DNA from: Hyphomicrobiaceae bacterium | Lineage (GTDB): Bacteria; Pseudomonadota; Alphaproteobacteria; Rhizobiales; Hyphomicrobiaceae | Assembly (NCBI GenBank): GCA_041397645.1 | Contig: JAWKWE010000004.1 | Span: 558,001-622,000, forward strand | DNA: 64,000 nucleotides | Direction: 5' to 3' | Shown: positions 62,294 through 64,000 of the stretch, piece by piece | How positions within the stretch are numbered: the first letter of the stretch is position 1 | How the letters are laid out: each line of letters starts with the position of its first letter | The notes under the pieces: model-generated | Database searches by the model: none | Seen by the model: only the letters and a program-made list of their open reading frames with translations | What the model was told of the DNA's origin: nothing | Made by a program: the position numbers and the translations under genes

Positions 62294-62743
62294 TCAGTTC
62301 TCTTCACCAGCCAGTGATTTCACCAGATCACATACCGCCTTGCGGACCTTGGGATCGGAAATACGCGAAAAAGCTTTGTTAAGTTCAAGCCCTTCGCGCG
62401 TCCCAAGGAAGTCCACGACGTAGCTGTCGCTTGGACGCTCGGCGAAGCCCGGTGCCGACAAACCGGAAACCCCTGTGGGCGCTTCATCATAAAAGAATTG
62501 GACCGGCACTCCGAGCACCTTTGCCAGTTCAAATAGGCGGCTGGCGCCTATGCGGTTGACGCCCTTTTCGTACTTTTGAACCTGCTGGAATGTCAGCCCG
62601 AGCTGCTCGCCGAGCTTTTCCTGGCTCATGCCGAGCAACATGCGACGCATCCGCACGCGGCCACCAACATGCACATCCATGGGGTTCGCGCGGCGGGAAT
62701 TGCGCTCTGGCTCTTCAATGTCGTCCAATGCTTCGTCCGCCAT
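62294..62743 (-). CDS. Helix-turn-helix (XRE type) regulator adjacent to metK
   Basis: A 149-residue regulator with an XRE/SinR-like helix-turn-helix at residues 28-85: LGMSQEKLGEQLGLTFQQVQKYEKG is the signature of this alphaproteobacterial group, which includes PraR-type regulators of rhizobia. The C-terminal half is helical and may dimerise. The gene lies between lnt and metK, a conserved neighbourhood; whether it controls metK is not known. The gap to metK is about 200 bases and to lnt about 140. Confidence 0.88.
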   Translation of the reverse strand: MADEALDDIEEPERNSRRANPMDVHVGGRVRMRRMLLGMSQEKLGEQLGLTFQQVQKYEKGVNRIGASRLFELAKVLGVPVQFFYDEAPTGVSGLSAPGFAERPSDSYVVDFLGTREGLELNKAFSRISDPKVRKAVCDLVKSLAGEEN

Positions 62744-62880
62744 TCAAGCCCTGGCCCCTAAATTTCGTCACGTCATCGCCTGCAATTGGTAGGTGCAGAG
62801 CACCAATTCGTCAATCGCAGGTCACATAGCAACGGATACTCAAACCACAACCGGCGCTTGAACCGTTGACCTCGCGCTTT

Positions 62881-64000
62881 TTATGCCTGTCTGGGGCTCC
62901 ACTTCAATAACAATATGACGAGCAATATCAGCTCCAGCCCAAGCAGCACCCAATCGCGGTACGTGCCATAAACGGTTACCGCGATCGCTTCCGGCAGTCC
63001 GGCGTCAATCACGGCTTTCTGGTTAAGGCCGGCATATCCCTTGATCCGGCCCAGAGGACCGATGACCGCCGAGATCCCGTTGTTGGCCGCCCGAATGAGC
63101 GGTAGCCCCTCTTCGACGGCCCGCACACGGGCTTGATGGAAGTGCTGGCGCGGGCCCGAAGTATCGCCAAACCAACCATCGTTGGTGACATTGACTAGGA
63201 GCTGCGGACGGTGCGCGTCATCGATAACCGCGCCTGGAAACAACACTTCATAGCAGATCAACCCACCGACGGGCGGCAGACCGGGAACGGCAATCGGCTT
63301 ACGCGGCAGCGATCCCGTGTCGAAAGAGCCCAGGCCGCGCGTCAGCTTTGACAGGCCGATAGCTGACAGGACCGGCTCGAAGGGTAGATACTCGCCAAAG
63401 GGAACAAGATGGATCTTGTCATAGGTGGCGACGAGACGGCCCGTATCGTCAAACGCCATGATCGAGTTGTAGCCCTTTTGACCACCTTCAAAAACGTCGC
63501 GACGTAAGGCGCCTGCAATCAACGACGTCCCAGGCGGAAGCATCAATCCGATGGCCTGCAACGCTTCTGGATGTTCGAGCGGCAGAAACGGCATCGCGGC
63601 TTCCGGCCAGATGACGTGGGTTACGCCTTTGAGATCGTCGCGCACGCCTTGGGTGTTCGTCACCGACATCGCCAGATGCTGCTGGAAGATCTCGCGCTGC
63701 TTGTCGGGCTGCCATTTTTCACGCTGAGGAACGCTTGGCTGCACTATGCGCAATTGAATGCCAGCCACATCCCGCGGAGGATTAGATCCTAGCCGCCATG
63801 CGCCATAGGCTTGCAATAGCAGGAGAGGAGCCAGTGCAATGACCGCGGCGGTGAGATGCGTTTTAGCGGACGGCTGAGGTGCGTCCGCGGCGATTACGAG
63901 CGGCAACGCGAAGATCACAACCGCGGGCACACCCAGCGCATAGACGCCGAAGAGCGCCGCGCTTTGCATGAGAGTGAGAGGATACGTCAGTGCATAGCCC
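62881..64000 (-). CDS. lnt: Apolipoprotein N-acyltransferase, C-terminal part (5' end outside window)
   Basis: The frame stays open to the window edge at 64000, so the N-terminal membrane helices are partly missing; 373 residues are visible. The nitrilase-type catalytic triad is seen: Glu in IWPEAAMPF, Lys in YDKIHLVPFGEYLP and Cys in GGLICYEVLFP. The final C-terminal membrane helix (LLGLELILLVILLL) is present. It adds the third acyl chain to lipoproteins in the inner membrane and so matures the lipoproteins encoded elsewhere in this window (LptM, the EF-hand protein, the esterase). It is followed on the same strand by the XRE regulator. Confidence 0.95.
   Translation of the reverse strand, partial: GYALTYPLTLMQSAALFGVYALGVPAVVIFALPLVIAADAPQPSAKTHLTAAVIALAPLLLLQAYGAWRLGSNPPRDVAGIQLRIVQPSVPQREKWQPDKQREIFQQHLAMSVTNTQGVRDDLKGVTHVIWPEAAMPFLPLEHPEALQAIGLMLPPGTSLIAGALRRDVFEGGQKGYNSIMAFDDTGRLVATYDKIHLVPFGEYLPFEPVLSAIGLSKLTRGLGSFDTGSLPRKPIAVPGLPPVGGLICYEVLFPGAVIDDAHRPQLLVNVTNDGWFGDTSGPRQHFHQARVRAVEEGLPLIRAANNGISAVIGPLGRIKGYAGLNQKAVIDAGLPEAIAVTVYGTYRDWVLLGLELILLVILLLKWSPRQA

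Noticed and set aside
61276..62382. A 368-codon frame antisense to metK
   Set aside because: Composition mirrors metK codons; runs into the metK leader and the XRE gene with no domain.

Overview
This 64 kb window is the chromosome of an alphaproteobacterium, most likely in the order Hyphomicrobiales and plausibly Hyphomicrobium-like. The evidence is the alphaproteobacterial gene set (GcrA, a RegB/RegA pair with an SCO protein, MmcB, the TIGR02302/DUF4175 protein, the long form of dCTP deaminase, a SAM-II riboswitch) together with GC-rich codon use. Genes are densely packed on both strands. I see no insertion sequence, prophage, CRISPR array, rRNA or tRNA. The assignment rests on gene content alone.

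Layout. 1-13 kb is an envelope block: the 3' part of a penicillin-binding protein, a 906-residue membrane/coiled-coil protein of unknown function, a 192-residue unknown, and the alpha-2-macroglobulin/PBP1C pair. 13-15.6 kb holds a PHB-depolymerase-like lipoprotein and a LysR regulator with a probable operator and a divergent 42-codon gene. 15.6-22 kb (minus strand) is TIGR02302, lysA, lptM and argH, interrupted by one small plus-strand gene. 22-28.7 kb holds tlpA, a tandem-repeat basic protein, a porin, and dapD ... dapE with three uncharacterised genes between them. 28.8-31 kb has HU, a small cytochrome c and dcd. 31-38 kb is amino-acid metabolism: metZ behind a SAM-II riboswitch, apaG, argE, arsC, an EF-hand lipoprotein, argF and argD. 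38-43 kb has gcrA, ppk2, and an overlapping pair made of a Lon-like ATPase without a protease domain and a universal-stress-like protein. 43-47.7 kb has mmcB, regA, regB, senC and a YgjP-type metallopeptidase. 47.7-52 kb has PBP1A and a KefB/C-type antiporter. 52-64 kb (minus strand) is the conserved translation/transcription block lnt - HTH - metK - trmB - rimP - nusA - ylxR - infB - ycxB-like - rbfA - truB.

How the genes fit together. Lysine/diaminopimelate (dapD, dapE, lysA), arginine (argE, argD, argF, argH) and methionine/SAM (metZ, metK) genes are unusually concentrated here. The diaminopimelate genes also feed the peptidoglycan handled by three penicillin-binding proteins. RNA-level control is visible at several points: the SAM-II riboswitch before metZ, a terminator-like nested hairpin in the argD leader, a minus-strand terminator in the lysA leader, and terminators after HU, gcrA, infB and metK.

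Most unusual points: (i) the Lon-like ATPase that stops where the protease domain should begin and overlaps a universal-stress-like gene, (ii) the two mutually exclusive hairpins before argD, (iii) the LysR operator facing an unannotated small gene, and (iv) several conserved-looking but uncharacterised membrane or basic small proteins.
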